Assembly: GCF_032598905.1 (NCBI RefSeq)
Contig: NZ_CP122458.1
Location: 186,001 to 250,000, forward strand
Source: Streptomyces sp. 11x1
GTDB lineage: Bacteria > Actinomycetota > Actinomycetes > Streptomycetales > Streptomycetaceae
Length of the DNA: 64,000 bases
Reading direction: 5' to 3'
The translations under genes and the position numbers were made by a program. This document shows, one piece after another, positions 9,081 through 17,893 of this stretch (position 1 is its first letter; each line of letters begins with the position of its first letter). Below the pieces are notes generated by a model. That model saw nothing but the letters and a program-made list of their open reading frames with translations, was not told the origin of the DNA and searched no databases.

Positions 9081-10757
9081 ATGTCGCTGTCGTTCCCTCC
9101 CTCTCTCCGCGCCCGCCCACGCACACCGTCACGGCGGTGGCGGACCGTTCAGGTCACGGCTGTGACGGCCTGCCTCGCCCTCGCCACCGCCTGCGGTGGC
9201 GGGGCCGCTCCCGCCGGGAAGAAAGCGCCCGCCGTCAAGGACTGGGCCACCACCACCCCCCAGGCCACCGGCAACCTCGACAGCGTGAACTGGAACCTCA
9301 TCCTCGAACCCACCACGCTGGACCCCCAGCAGGCGGACAACTACGGGGTCAACGACGTCCTCGCCAACATGTGCGAGAGCCTGCAGACGCTGAACCCCGA
9401 CTTCTCGATCAGTGACGGCCTCGCGTCACTGAAGGTCGAGAACGGCGGAAAGCGGCTCGTGTACTCGATCGACGCCAAGGCCCGCTTCTGGGACGGGCAA
9501 CCGGTCACGGGCGCCGACGCCGCCTTCAGCCTGAACCGTGCCTGGCACCCGTCAGCGCAGCAGGCACCCCGCTACGACCATTACTTCAAGGCCGTCACCG
9601 CCGTCAGGGCGACCGGGCCGCGCGAGGTCACCGTCGATCTGAAGCACCCCGATCTCCTCTTCCAGAAGATGATGGCGACGTTCGCCGGCTCCGTGGTCCA
9701 GGCCCGGTACTCCAAGGCCCATCCCGACTACGGGAAGCCGACGGTTCCGCCGATGTGCTCCGGGCCGTACACGTTCAGGTCCTGGAAGACGGGCTCCACA
9801 CTGACGCTGGAGCGCAACGAGAAGTACTGGCGCGGCGTCACGGCCAAGACCCGTCAGGTGAAGTTCAGCTTCCTGCAGGGCGACAGCTCACAGACCCGGG
9901 CGCTCACCGGCGGCGCCATCCAGGGCATGTACCAGCCCCCGACCTCCGCCCTCAGCACGCTCGGCAGCCACGGCAAGGTGTACTACGGCAGGTCCTTGCT
10001 CTCGTTCTACCTGGTCCCCACGGCGAAGACCGGCCCGCTGCAGGACCCGCGCATCCGCAAGGCCCTGTTCCTGGCACTGAACCGGACCGCGGTCGCCCGT
10101 ACCGCCTTCGGCGGCGGCGCGGTCGCCTCCCGCAGCCTGCTCCCCGCCGACGTGTACGGGCCGGTCGAAGCGACCAGGAGCGAGGGCACCGGAGGCAGCC
10201 CCGACGAGATCACCCAGGCCAGGAAGCTCGTCAAGGAAGCGGGGTCCCCCAAGGAGAAGATTGTCCTGGCCGGAGCTCCCGCCATCAGCGACACCCTCAC
10301 CCAGACCCTGCAGGCCCTCGCCGAGGCAGGGCAGAAGATCGGCCTCGACACCACCTACAAGCCCGTGGCCCTCGGGCAGTTCTACGACCTGTTCTCCGGT
10401 CCGAAGGGCTGGAAGAGCACCGGTGCCGATGCCTTCGGCTCGCAGTGGAGCCTCCCCGTCGCCGACCCGCAGGCGCTGTACTCGGTGTGGGGCAGTCCGG
10501 AGGACTCGTCGAACTACTCGCAGTTCACGGACAGCGCGGCGAGCGAGCTGATCCAGCGGGCTGCCGCGGAAGGGAACACCGGCAAGCGCGAGGCACTGCT
10601 CGGCCAGGCCGACGAGCGGCTGTTCGACCGGCTGCCCTGGATACCCGTGGTGGACGTGGCCAACGTCCTGTACCTGAGCGACAGTGTGACGGGGCCGCCG
10701 GCCTCCTTCGTGAACTGGTACTCCCCCTGGGCGCAGCAACTCGGGTCGACCAAGTGA
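9081..10757 (+). CDS. Peptide-family ABC transporter substrate-binding lipoprotein (SBP_bac_5)
   Basis: Extracytoplasmic receptor of the importer, 558 aa. The N-terminus is a basic stretch, a hydrophobic segment and a lipobox-like ATAC with the acylated cysteine at residue 38, followed by a Gly/Ala linker. The body is an SBP family 5 protein: EPTTLDPQQADNYGVND starts the mature fold, and SGPYTFRSWKTG is the conserved hinge region. The ATG at 9081 was chosen because the lipoprotein signal begins there. It lies downstream of its permeases and ATPases and is followed by a long hairpin, so it probably ends the operon. Confidence 0.92.
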   Translation: MSLSFPPSLRARPRTPSRRWRTVQVTAVTACLALATACGGGAAPAGKKAPAVKDWATTTPQATGNLDSVNWNLILEPTTLDPQQADNYGVNDVLANMCESLQTLNPDFSISDGLASLKVENGGKRLVYSIDAKARFWDGQPVTGADAAFSLNRAWHPSAQQAPRYDHYFKAVTAVRATGPREVTVDLKHPDLLFQKMMATFAGSVVQARYSKAHPDYGKPTVPPMCSGPYTFRSWKTGSTLTLERNEKYWRGVTAKTRQVKFSFLQGDSSQTRALTGGAIQGMYQPPTSALSTLGSHGKVYYGRSLLSFYLVPTAKTGPLQDPRIRKALFLALNRTAVARTAFGGGAVASRSLLPADVYGPVEATRSEGTGGSPDEITQARKLVKEAGSPKEKIVLAGAPAISDTLTQTLQALAEAGQKIGLDTTYKPVALGQFYDLFSGPKGWKSTGADAFGSQWSLPVADPQALYSVWGSPEDSSNYSQFTDSAASELIQRAAAEGNTGKREALLGQADERLFDRLPWIPVVDVANVLYLSDSVTGPPASFVNWYSPWAQQLGSTK

Positions 10758-10834
10758 CGCAGGTGTGACGCACTGCCCGGAACCCACGAAGTGACCGTCC
10801 GCACGGTGTGGGGCCGGTGAGGGAACGGGGGAAA

Positions 10835-10879
10835 CGGTCTTGGGTGACAAAGCGCCTGACGCCTTGTCACCCAAGACCG
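10835..10879. terminator. Long perfect hairpin after the importer operon
   Basis: CGGTCTTGGGTGACAA (10835-10850) and its exact reverse complement (10864-10879) form a 16-bp stem around a 13-base loop, and the loop can extend pairing by three GC pairs. It starts 77 bp after the stop of the binding protein. There is no U-tract, as is common in Streptomyces terminators. A transposon or plasmid end is an alternative reading. Confidence 0.75.
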
Positions 10880-10895
10880 CTTCCGGTGCCGCCGT

Positions 10896-10989
10896 CCGAT
10901 CCGCCGGTCTGCCGGTCTGCCGGTCTGCCGGGCCGGTGGTCTGCCGGGCCGGTGGTCTGCCGGTCTGCCGGTCTGCCGGGCCGGTGGTC
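10896..10989. repeat. GCCGGTCT / GCCGGGCC short tandem repeats
   Basis: Units of about eight bases, mostly GCCGGTCT with GCCGGGCCGGTG interruptions, are repeated around a dozen times. The pattern is a simple-sequence array in a non-coding gap downstream of the importer hairpin. The surrounding 10758-11443 gap contains no gene I can support. Confidence 0.8.
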
Positions 10990-11443
10990 GCTCAACGTGG
11001 TGAGCAAGCGGTAAGTTCCGCCGAAGTCGCCTTTCCCCGGTTCTCAGCCCCTTGGGCCCCTGCACGGCCGCGCTGGGCCCGGAACGTGCTTCGGGGCCCC
11101 CGGTGGGCACGGCCATTCGGCGGCAACAGACCGTGGATCACAACAGGGTGGCTTCACAGCTTCGTCCAAGGTGTACAAGAACCGCCCGGCCGTTCGGCGT
11201 TGGTGCCTGGGCGTCGGCATGCCCGCCCGCGGCCGAGCCTGGTGCCAGGACATCCGGTGTCAGCGTCCCCGGCCCCAGCGACCTGCTCGCCACAGTCTCA
11301 GCACCAACCGGCATCCCTCGCCGCAACCCGACGGAGCACATCCACAGCATGGGTCGCACGCCTCTGACCAGCGCAAACTCCGCAACCGCTATAGCGGTCT
11401 GCATGAGAATGACTTGGCACTTCGTCACTCATGTCAGCAACAG

Positions 11444-12229
11444 TTGAGCGCCATCCGTCAGCGTGGCCAGGCCGTGCTGCGGGCCACGACCCCGGCCATC
11501 AACCTCCTGCTGTGCGGACTGGAGCACGACCTGAAGGACGTTCAGGCGGCGAAGGACCTGATGCTGCGACGCCAGGTGAGCGCCCGCCGGTGGGGGCGTG
11601 CTGAGGAGAGCGCGGCGGAGAGTCTGAAGCTGTCCCTCATGTACTGCGAACGGGTGCGGGCGGTGCTGGAGGAGACCGAGCGCGATGTGCGGGCGGTGGA
11701 CTGGGGGCAGGACGTCCCCGAGCTGCTTGCGACGTCCCGCGCGCACCTTCGTGAACGTCACCGGGTGGAACGGGACCTGATGGAGTGGATGCGTGAGGTC
11801 CGCAACGACGTGGACGATGCAGAGGTACGGCGCACCTGCGAGCGGATCCTGCGGCTGCCGGAGCGGGCCCATCTGCGGCACACCCAGCTCCTGGAGAAGG
11901 TCATCGACGCCCGTCCGGCGTTCCTGCGTTCCCAGGCTGAGCAGCGCTTCAGACCTCCCCCGCGCCTTGCGCTGGTGGGGATGCAGGAGGACGTGCTGGA
12001 ACCGCTGCTGTGTCTGGGCGCCGACGACGCCGAGGCGGTCGCGAGCGTCTTCGCGGACGCGGCCGGCGGACCGGTCGTCGCGCACGTCCCGCGGCTGCGG
12101 GACTGGTGGGCCGCCGCCCAGCGCAACCTCTTCAACCGCATGATCGGCCAGCTCTACCACTGCCTACAACACCGCCAGCTGTTCGACGAACACACCGCGT
12201 TCCCCACCGAACTCGCCGCCGCAGCTTGA
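11444..12229 (+). CDS. Hypothetical helical protein
   Basis: I do not recognise this protein. The reading frame is open from 11171 to 12229, but its first 90 or so codons give a Pro/Arg/His-rich sequence without protein-like pattern. From the TTG at 11444 the sequence becomes plausibly coding, about 261 aa, strongly helical and rich in charged residues, with segments such as LREVRNDVDD-like charged stretches and a Trp-rich block near RLRDWWAAAQRNLF. There is no signal peptide or membrane segment. No ribosome binding site decides the start, so the true gene may begin elsewhere or be a 5'-truncated remnant. Its neighbours are a broken WD40 gene and repeats, which favours an accessory or decaying locus. 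Confidence 0.35.
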   Translation: MSAIRQRGQAVLRATTPAINLLLCGLEHDLKDVQAAKDLMLRRQVSARRWGRAEESAAESLKLSLMYCERVRAVLEETERDVRAVDWGQDVPELLATSRAHLRERHRVERDLMEWMREVRNDVDDAEVRRTCERILRLPERAHLRHTQLLEKVIDARPAFLRSQAEQRFRPPPRLALVGMQEDVLEPLLCLGADDAEAVASVFADAAGGPVVAHVPRLRDWWAAAQRNLFNRMIGQLYHCLQHRQLFDEHTAFPTELAAAA

Positions 12230-12299
12230 CGCGTTGGCATCGTGAGGTGTCTGCCTTCATGCCCGCGGCCAGCGGCGATCACCCGATCGAGACTCCCGT

Positions 12300-12538
12300 T
12301 CGACGAACACTCCTCAAGCTCGGAACGACAACAGCCACTCAGCCCAGACGGCCGCACCCTGGCCATTAGCGGCACATCTGCCTCCACGATGCTGTGGAAT
12401 GTCGACTCCCCGATGCGACACAGGCGATTCGCGAGATCTGCCGGACCATCGACACCACACTCATGCCTGAGGAAAGGTCCCGCTACCTACCGGCCCAGCA
12501 CCCGGACACCGGCTGCCACTCAAGTGCGCCGTGAGGAC
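12300..12538 (+). pseudogene. 3' remnant of a WD40-repeat regulatory protein gene, frameshifted
   Basis: Reading one frame gives SPDGRTLAISG and TMLWNVDSP, the end of a WD40 blade. Near 12410 the homology moves to another frame, DATQAIREICRTIDTTLMPE through RYLPAQHPDTGCHS, then stops at 12538. Such an AIR.IC...L.P..R..YLP tail closes many Streptomyces WD40 proteins of the NACHT/STAND or helix-turn-helix type. The 5' bulk of the gene is missing and one frameshift is visible, so it is a remnant. An intact WD40 gene lies 1.1 kb downstream. Confidence 0.65.
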
Positions 12539-12661
12539 TAGGAGCCAACCGAGCACGGACTCGGCTACACCCGAACTGACCGCCCGGACATCCCGTGCTC
12601 ATGCCGCCACGTTCCTGTGTGTGTATGCGGGTGAATGTGTGCCTCTGTGCATGCACTGCTG

Positions 12662-13213
12662 TCATGCCTGACAACGACGCAGTCCTACGGGCTCGTTGGC
12701 GAACCTGGCCGACGCCGAGCGACCGCGACTGGGCACTTCGTCAGTCTCAAGGGTGAGCGCTTCGACCGGCCTGCCCTCCTGGTCCTTGGCGATCACGACC
12801 GCCGTCTTCGTCCGACCGTCGACACGGTGCGAGTACAGGACGCGGTCGGTCTCCTCGCGTTCCACGCGGAACCGCGAGGCAACGCCTCCCGGCTCGAACA
12901 TACGGAAGTAGAGCCTCAGCCCGTCTTCGGTGTCTTGCCGCCGTCGCCCCTCCCCCCAACCGTCGGGCGCACCGCCCCGGGAGATCTCCCCGTTGCACTC
13001 CAGCGCCCGGCCGGCAGCGCCCGAGGCGAGCAGCATGGCCTCCGGGGTGTCCTCCTTCACCTTCTCGGTCTCGATGTGGAGCGGACCGCTGTAGGGCGTC
13101 GTCGCCGGCCCGTAGTCGATGATCACGTCCTCGTCGTCCTCGGCGCCGCACCCCACGACAGCCACCAGTGCGGCTGCCACCGCGACGAACCCCCTGCGCA
13201 TGTCCGCCCCCAT
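12662..13213 (-). CDS. Putative secreted lipoprotein of unknown function
   Basis: A 183-aa protein with a lipoprotein signal: Met, two arginines, a hydrophobic Ala/Val stretch and a VVGC lipobox with Cys22, followed by an acidic GAEDDEDV linker typical of actinobacterial lipoproteins. I know no function for the mature part. The ATG at 13213 is preceded at a workable distance by AAGGA; the internal ATG at 13201 is an alternative. The gene is isolated, points away from the WD40 gene, and lies between two remnants. Confidence 0.6.
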   Translation of the reverse strand: MGADMRRGFVAVAAALVAVVGCGAEDDEDVIIDYGPATTPYSGPLHIETEKVKEDTPEAMLLASGAAGRALECNGEISRGGAPDGWGEGRRRQDTEDGLRLYFRMFEPGGVASRFRVEREETDRVLYSHRVDGRTKTAVVIAKDQEGRPVEALTLETDEVPSRGRSASARFANEPVGLRRCQA

Positions 13214-13598
13214 TCCCGACCGTTCCTTGCGCCACTTCGACGCCGCGGCTGCCCGAAACGTTCTGCGCACCGTCAGCGAGCCGTCCGGAACGCCCTACGG
13301 TACGTCCGCGCCGCGACCTCGATCGCCGCGTGCAGAAGCCGGCGCAGCGGGGCGCCGGTGGCGAAGCCGACGCGGCCTGCTGTCTGGTCAGGGCCAACCG
13401 TCGGTTTCATGCCCTCACCGGACACGCAGGAGATCATCCTGCCGGACGAGGCCGACGACACATACACATCAGCATTGAGTAGCTCTACTCATGCCGGCAT
13501 CGGGGTGCGTGGATAGCCTCGCCATACAACGGCGCCAGCGGTCCGAGCACAGGGGCTGGTCAGTGCCATCATGACGCACTCGACTCGGAGTATCAGCC
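13214..13598. other. Intergenic gap upstream of the lipoprotein and WD40 genes
   Basis: A 385-base gap between divergently transcribed genes. It must contain the promoters of both. A 64-codon minus-strand frame (13273-13467) ending GAPLRRLLHAAIEVAARTYR could be a small gene or a fragment of one, but nothing else supports it. Confidence 0.35.
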
Positions 13599-14891
13599 GT
13601 GAGCGACCTGAGACCCACGCCGCCTGCGATCTTCTCGCAAGCGGGCAACCGCGGGTTCGGTGATCCGAATGAGCCCGTCTGCGCTTCTGGTGCCGGACCG
13701 CAGCGCAAACGCAGAGGTGGGCGAGCGAGAGTGGTAGTTCTGCTGGTGGTCGGGCTGCTGGCCGCTCTCGCGCCTCTCGTGTACACGCAGGCGCGCCATG
13801 TCCTGGGCTTGTACGATCCCACCGCGTCGTCCGACGGCGTGACGCTGCGGACTTTGCCGTTGAGGGGCTCGGTGGCGTACTCGCCCGACGGACGCAGCCT
13901 GGCCGCCTGGAGCGACAACGGCACGGTAGAACTGTGGGATGTCGACAAGGGCACACGTCTACACGTCATGCCCCTCGCCGTCAACACCGATGCGCGGTAC
14001 TCCAACCGCGAGGTGGTTTTCGCACCGGACGGCGACACCGTGGCCACGGAGCTGAACGACGGCCAGACGATCCAGATCTGGGATACGCAGACCGGTGTCA
14101 CGCGCACCGTGATCAAGGTCCCGGTCACCCATCCCGACGGGTTGATGCCGCTGCGCGTCAGCAAGCTGGTGTATTCACCCGACAGTCGAGCCGTCGCGGC
14201 CACCGGTGACCACCTGCAGCTCTGGGACGTGGCCACCGGCACGCTCCGCCACCGGATCGACGTGCCAGCCAGGGATGCGGCATTCTCGCCGGACAGCGGG
14301 ACCATCGCCGCCGTGGCCGAACGGCAGGGCGGCATCTGGGACGTCACCACCGGTGCCCGGGTACACCCGCTCGACCCGGCCGGAGGGCATTTCAGCTGGA
14401 CGGTCGGATTCGCGCCGGACGGACGAACCGTGGTCGCCGATGGTGACAGGGTTCGGGCCTGGGATGTGGCGACAGGTGCTGTGCGGTGGTCCTCAGGCTT
14501 GTACGAGGGAGACAAGCCGGTCTACGCCCCAGACGGGAGCTTGCTGGCGGCGCGCAACGGCGACGACGTCTGGCTGCTCGATCCGGAGAGCGGCAGAAGG
14601 CTCCGTACGCTACGTGGCCTGCACGGTCTCTTGACAGCGGTCGGCAATAACGAGCAGGTGGATCAGGTTGCCTGGGCCCCCGACAGTCACACCCTGGTGG
14701 TCAGGCACAGCTCCGAGAACGAGTCCTGGGCCAATACTCCGCAGGTCTGGGATGTCAGGACCGGTACGGCACTCCAGATCCTCAAAGGGCACCAAGCCCC
14801 GGTTCACGATGTCGCGTACTCCCCGGATGGCCGCAGCATCACCACCGTCAGCGGTGACGGGACAGCGCGGATCTGGCGCGCGGCCCCTTGA
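13599..14891 (+). CDS. Membrane-anchored WD40-repeat protein
   Basis: A 430-aa protein with a basic N-terminus, one transmembrane segment at about residues 44-61, and an extracytoplasmic domain made of WD40-like blades. Recurring signatures include YSPDGRSLAAWS, ELWDVDKG, IQIWDTQTG, LQLWDVATG and ARIWRAAP, consistent with about seven blades and therefore one propeller. No enzymatic or kinase domain is attached. Such proteins usually act as binding scaffolds; partners are not apparent here. The GTG at 13599 sets the start. Confidence 0.75.
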   Translation: MSDLRPTPPAIFSQAGNRGFGDPNEPVCASGAGPQRKRRGGRARVVVLLVVGLLAALAPLVYTQARHVLGLYDPTASSDGVTLRTLPLRGSVAYSPDGRSLAAWSDNGTVELWDVDKGTRLHVMPLAVNTDARYSNREVVFAPDGDTVATELNDGQTIQIWDTQTGVTRTVIKVPVTHPDGLMPLRVSKLVYSPDSRAVAATGDHLQLWDVATGTLRHRIDVPARDAAFSPDSGTIAAVAERQGGIWDVTTGARVHPLDPAGGHFSWTVGFAPDGRTVVADGDRVRAWDVATGAVRWSSGLYEGDKPVYAPDGSLLAARNGDDVWLLDPESGRRLRTLRGLHGLLTAVGNNEQVDQVAWAPDSHTLVVRHSSENESWANTPQVWDVRTGTALQILKGHQAPVHDVAYSPDGRSITTVSGDGTARIWRAAP

Positions 14892-14993
14892 CTGATCCGC
14901 GCTCCGAAACAGGTCATCGCCGACCGCCTCGATGTCACCGGCGCCAGCGGGGACTCGACGGGAGTGCAGATCGTTCGGTGTAACTCCCGATCA

Positions 14994-15502
14994 TGGAAGA
15001 AGTGGATCTGTCGGCGAAGGCCGTGGACGACCAGCTGATCGACGAGCCGGGCAGGCCGAGGGCCTGCAGCTGACAGGTGAGGGCGGGCTGCTGCAGCAGC
15101 CGGCCAAGCGGCTGCTGGAGTCCGCCCTCGAGGGCGAGATCACCGACCACCTCGGCTATGGCAAGCACGGTCCGGCGGGCAAGAACGGCGATCAACTCCC
15201 GCAACGGCAAACGCTGAAGGACCGTGCTGACCGACGTGGGACCAGTGCAGGGGGCTGCCCCGCGACCGGGACGGCTCCTTCGAACCGAAGATCGTCAAGA
15301 AGCGGCAGAAGCGCCTGACCGGTGTCGACGAGATGGTCATCTCGCTGGCCGCCGGGGGCCTGACCACCGGTGAGGTCCAGGCCCATCTCGCGGAGGTCCA
15401 CGGGGCCGAGGTCTCCCGGCAGACTGTCTCCATGATCACGGACAAGGTTCTGGACGGCATGGCCGAGTGGCAGAACCGGCCGCTCGACGTCGTCTATCCG
15501 GT
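14994..15502 (+). pseudogene. IS256-family (mutator) transposase remnant
   Basis: Pieces of an IS256-type transposase are readable in shifting frames: MEEVDLSAKAVDDQLIDE at the start, then EGLQLTGEGGLLQQ and ESALEGEITDHLGYGKHG, and later TGVDEMVISLAAGGLTTGEV and VSMITDKVLDGMAEWQNRP. At least three frameshifts or small deletions separate them. Homology ends abruptly near 15502, so the catalytic core and 3' half are missing. The break coincides with the 3' end of the CitE-like gene on the other strand. Confidence 0.88.
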
Positions 15503-16506
15503 CACTGTCCGCCGCCCTGCCCCCCACTCAGAGCACCCCGGCCACCACAAGACCGAACCTGCGCCCCGTGTCGTTCCAGAACAAGGCGAGCCGTACGGGC
15601 CATGGCCTCGTCGACCATCTCGCCCTGGAACGTCACGGCGCCGGTTCCTTCTCTCTGTGCCGCCTCGACGGCCGCGATCAGCTCTGCGCAGCGGGCGAGT
15701 TCGGCGGAGCCGGGAGAGAACACCTCGTTGATCACGGGGACATGGGAGGGATGGATCGCCATCATGCCCTCGTAGCCGAGGGAGCGGTTCTGTTCGGCGA
15801 AGGCGCGTAGTCCCGGCAGGTCGCCGATGCGCGTCCACAGTCCGCTGACCGGGCACGGCACTCCGGCTGCCCTGGCGTCCAGCAGAACCCGGGAGCGCAG
15901 TGCAGCTGTTTCGGTTCCCTCAGGGCTCCAGCGGTAGCCGACGGCACGTTCCGCATCGCCGCCGGGGGCGGTGAGAGCGCCCAGGTAGGCGATGCGCGTG
16001 GCGGCTCGGGCGATGTCGTAGGCCTCGCGCAGGCCGCGCGCCGTCTCCAGCAGGGGCACCAGGGCGAGCCGTCCCGGTGGCAGGCCCTGTTCCTGTTCGC
16101 ACCAGCCCAGCAGCCGGTCGGCAAGCCTCACGTCCTGGGCGCAGCGGACCTTGGGCAGCACGATGCCGGCGAGCCCGGGCGTGACGACCGCGCGCAGTTC
16201 CTCGGCCCCCGCCCAGCCGTCCAGCGGGTTGACACGGACGAACAGCGCCATCCGTCCCGCCTGTCCGGCCGACGTGGCGGCGGCCCGTGCGACGGCGTCG
16301 GCCACCTGCGCGCGGGCGGCGTGCTTGTCCGCGGCGGGCACCGCGTCCTCCAGGTCGAGGATGGCCGCGTCGGCGCCCGCCGCCCGGGCCTTGGGCAGCC
16401 AGTGGGTTCTGGTGCCGGGGACGAAGAGCAGGGAGCGCAGCGGGGGCCGGCCGGCCGCTCCCGCGTCCACCTCGGCAGGGCTCGTGGAGGACTCCTCAGA
16501 TGACAT
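15502..16506 (-). CDS. CitE-like (HpcH/HpaI family) CoA-thioester lyase
   Basis: A 334-aa TIM-barrel lyase of the citrate lyase beta/malyl-CoA/citramalyl-CoA lyase family. Family features are LRSLLFVPGTR at the start, the metal-binding aspartate and glutamate in ILDLEDAVP, the arginine in FVRVNPLDG, and PLLETARGL. Such enzymes split or form beta-hydroxyacyl-CoA such as malyl- or citramalyl-CoA. The ATG lies inside the last codons of the CoA-transferase gene (11-base overlap), so the two are coupled: transferase activates the acid, lyase cleaves it. The last 20 residues are Gly-rich and end at the transposase junction, so the C-terminus may be altered. Confidence 0.85.
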   Translation of the reverse strand: MSSEESSTSPAEVDAGAAGRPPLRSLLFVPGTRTHWLPKARAAGADAAILDLEDAVPAADKHAARAQVADAVARAAATSAGQAGRMALFVRVNPLDGWAGAEELRAVVTPGLAGIVLPKVRCAQDVRLADRLLGWCEQEQGLPPGRLALVPLLETARGLREAYDIARAATRIAYLGALTAPGGDAERAVGYRWSPEGTETAALRSRVLLDARAAGVPCPVSGLWTRIGDLPGLRAFAEQNRSLGYEGMMAIHPSHVPVINEVFSPGSAELARCAELIAAVEAAQREGTGAVTFQGEMVDEAMARTARLVLERHGAQVRSCGGRGALSGGQGGGQ

Positions 16507-17713
16507 GGCTCTTCTCCAGGTCGGCCAGCTCGTCCGCGCCGAGTCCGAGCCACTGCCCGTAGACCAGGTGGTTGTCCTGCCCGAGGGCGGGCCCCGTCCG
16601 CCAGACCCGCCCGGGGCGCTGCCGGAAGTGCGGGATCACCGCCTGCATACGCACCGGACCGAGATCGGGGTCGTCGACGGTGACGATGTCTTCGCGTTCG
16701 GCGTACACGGGGTCGGCGGCGATGTCCGCGGCGTCGAACACCCGCGAGGCCACGACTTCGGCACGGGCGAACTCCTCCAGACACTCGCCGGTGACGCGCT
16801 GCGCCACCCAGTTCCGCAGGTTCTCGTCCAACTGTTCGCGTCGGTCGTACTGTTGCTGAGCCGTGGTGAACTCCTCCTCGGGCAGTCCCAGCAGGCGGGC
16901 GATGTTGCGGACCGATCTCAGCGTCGCGGAGGTCACCGTGATCCACTCGCCGTCGCGGGAGCGGTAGGTGTTGATCACAGCCCCCGGGGCGACCGCCAGC
17001 TGGTTGCCGGAGCGTTCGGGTACGCGTCCCAACTGGTCGTGGACGATGACCTGCCACTCGACCAGACGGAACAGGGACTCGAAGAGGGCGAGGTCGATCC
17101 ACTCGCCGTCGAAGGCGGGGTCGTGGTCGCGGCGGTGGAGGGCGGCGAGGACGGCGTAGGCGCCCATCAGGCCGGTCACGGCGTCGCCGTGCGAGAAGCC
17201 GGTGTGCACGGGCGGGCCGTCGGGAAAGCCGGTCAGGTGCACGACTCCGCTGCGCGCCTCGCCCACCTTGCCGAAGCCGGGGGCGTCCGCCTGTGAGGAG
17301 GTGGCGCCGAAGCCGGAGATCTGCAGCAGCACGGCCCGGGGATTGATGCGGTGCACGGAGTCCCAGTCGAGTCCCCAGCTGCGCAGGCGTCCGGCGCGCA
17401 GGGTGACGATGACGACGTCCGCCCAGGCGACGAGCCGGTGGGCGAGGAGCCGGCCGGCCTCGTGGTGCAGATCGAGGGTGACCGAGCGTTTGTTGCGGCC
17501 GGCGACCTTGAACCACAGGGGGACACCGTCGCGTTGGGGCCCCATGGCGCGGGCCGCGTCTCCGGCGCCGGGGGGCTCGACGTGTACGACGTCGGCCCCT
17601 TGGTCGGCGAGCATCGAGCCCGCCAGCGGACCGGCCACCACATGGGCGAACTCGACCACTTTCAGGCCGTGCAACTGCCCGCTTCCGGTGGTGTTGCGCT
17701 CGTCGTCCGACAC
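16496..17713 (-). CDS. Class III (CaiB/BaiF family) CoA-transferase
   Basis: Transfers CoA between carboxylic acids. The 405-aa protein begins LKVVEFAHVVAGPLAGSMLA and contains DVVHVEPPGAGDAAR and DLHHEAGR, all hallmarks of the CaiB/BaiF fold, in which subunits interlock as a dimer. I chose the GTG at 17713, which follows AAGGGAGC; a longer reading to 17845 adds low-complexity sequence. It is co-transcribed with the CitE-like lyase and lies next to a divergent LysR regulator, so a carboxylic acid is probably activated and then cleaved. The exact acid, for example a C5 dicarboxylate, is not decided. Confidence 0.88.
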   Translation of the reverse strand: MSDDERNTTGSGQLHGLKVVEFAHVVAGPLAGSMLADQGADVVHVEPPGAGDAARAMGPQRDGVPLWFKVAGRNKRSVTLDLHHEAGRLLAHRLVAWADVVIVTLRAGRLRSWGLDWDSVHRINPRAVLLQISGFGATSSQADAPGFGKVGEARSGVVHLTGFPDGPPVHTGFSHGDAVTGLMGAYAVLAALHRRDHDPAFDGEWIDLALFESLFRLVEWQVIVHDQLGRVPERSGNQLAVAPGAVINTYRSRDGEWITVTSATLRSVRNIARLLGLPEEEFTTAQQQYDRREQLDENLRNWVAQRVTGECLEEFARAEVVASRVFDAADIAADPVYAEREDIVTVDDPDLGPVRMQAVIPHFRQRPGRVWRTGPALGQDNHLVYGQWLGLGADELADLEKSHVI

Positions 17714-17893
17714 CGCTTCAGCTCCCTTGCCCTGCCGCTGCGCGTGGGTCTTCGACAGCGTCGTCCGCGTGGGTGCGGCACGGCCGTCGCCGTTGTCTTC
17801 AGACTGCCGGAGCGCAGAAATGCCTGTCGAGCAACAGAAGGCCATGAATCAATGCGGAAAGCGCATGAATCGAGGGGTGGGCGGTCAGTGGTA

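Noticed and set aside
10896..10989. Repeat array considered as CRISPR
   Set aside because: Units are about 8 bp with no spacers of constant length, and no cas genes are nearby.
13273..13467. 64-codon minus-strand frame upstream of the lipoprotein
   Set aside because: No recognisable family, signal or ribosome binding site; kept only as a note in the gap entry.
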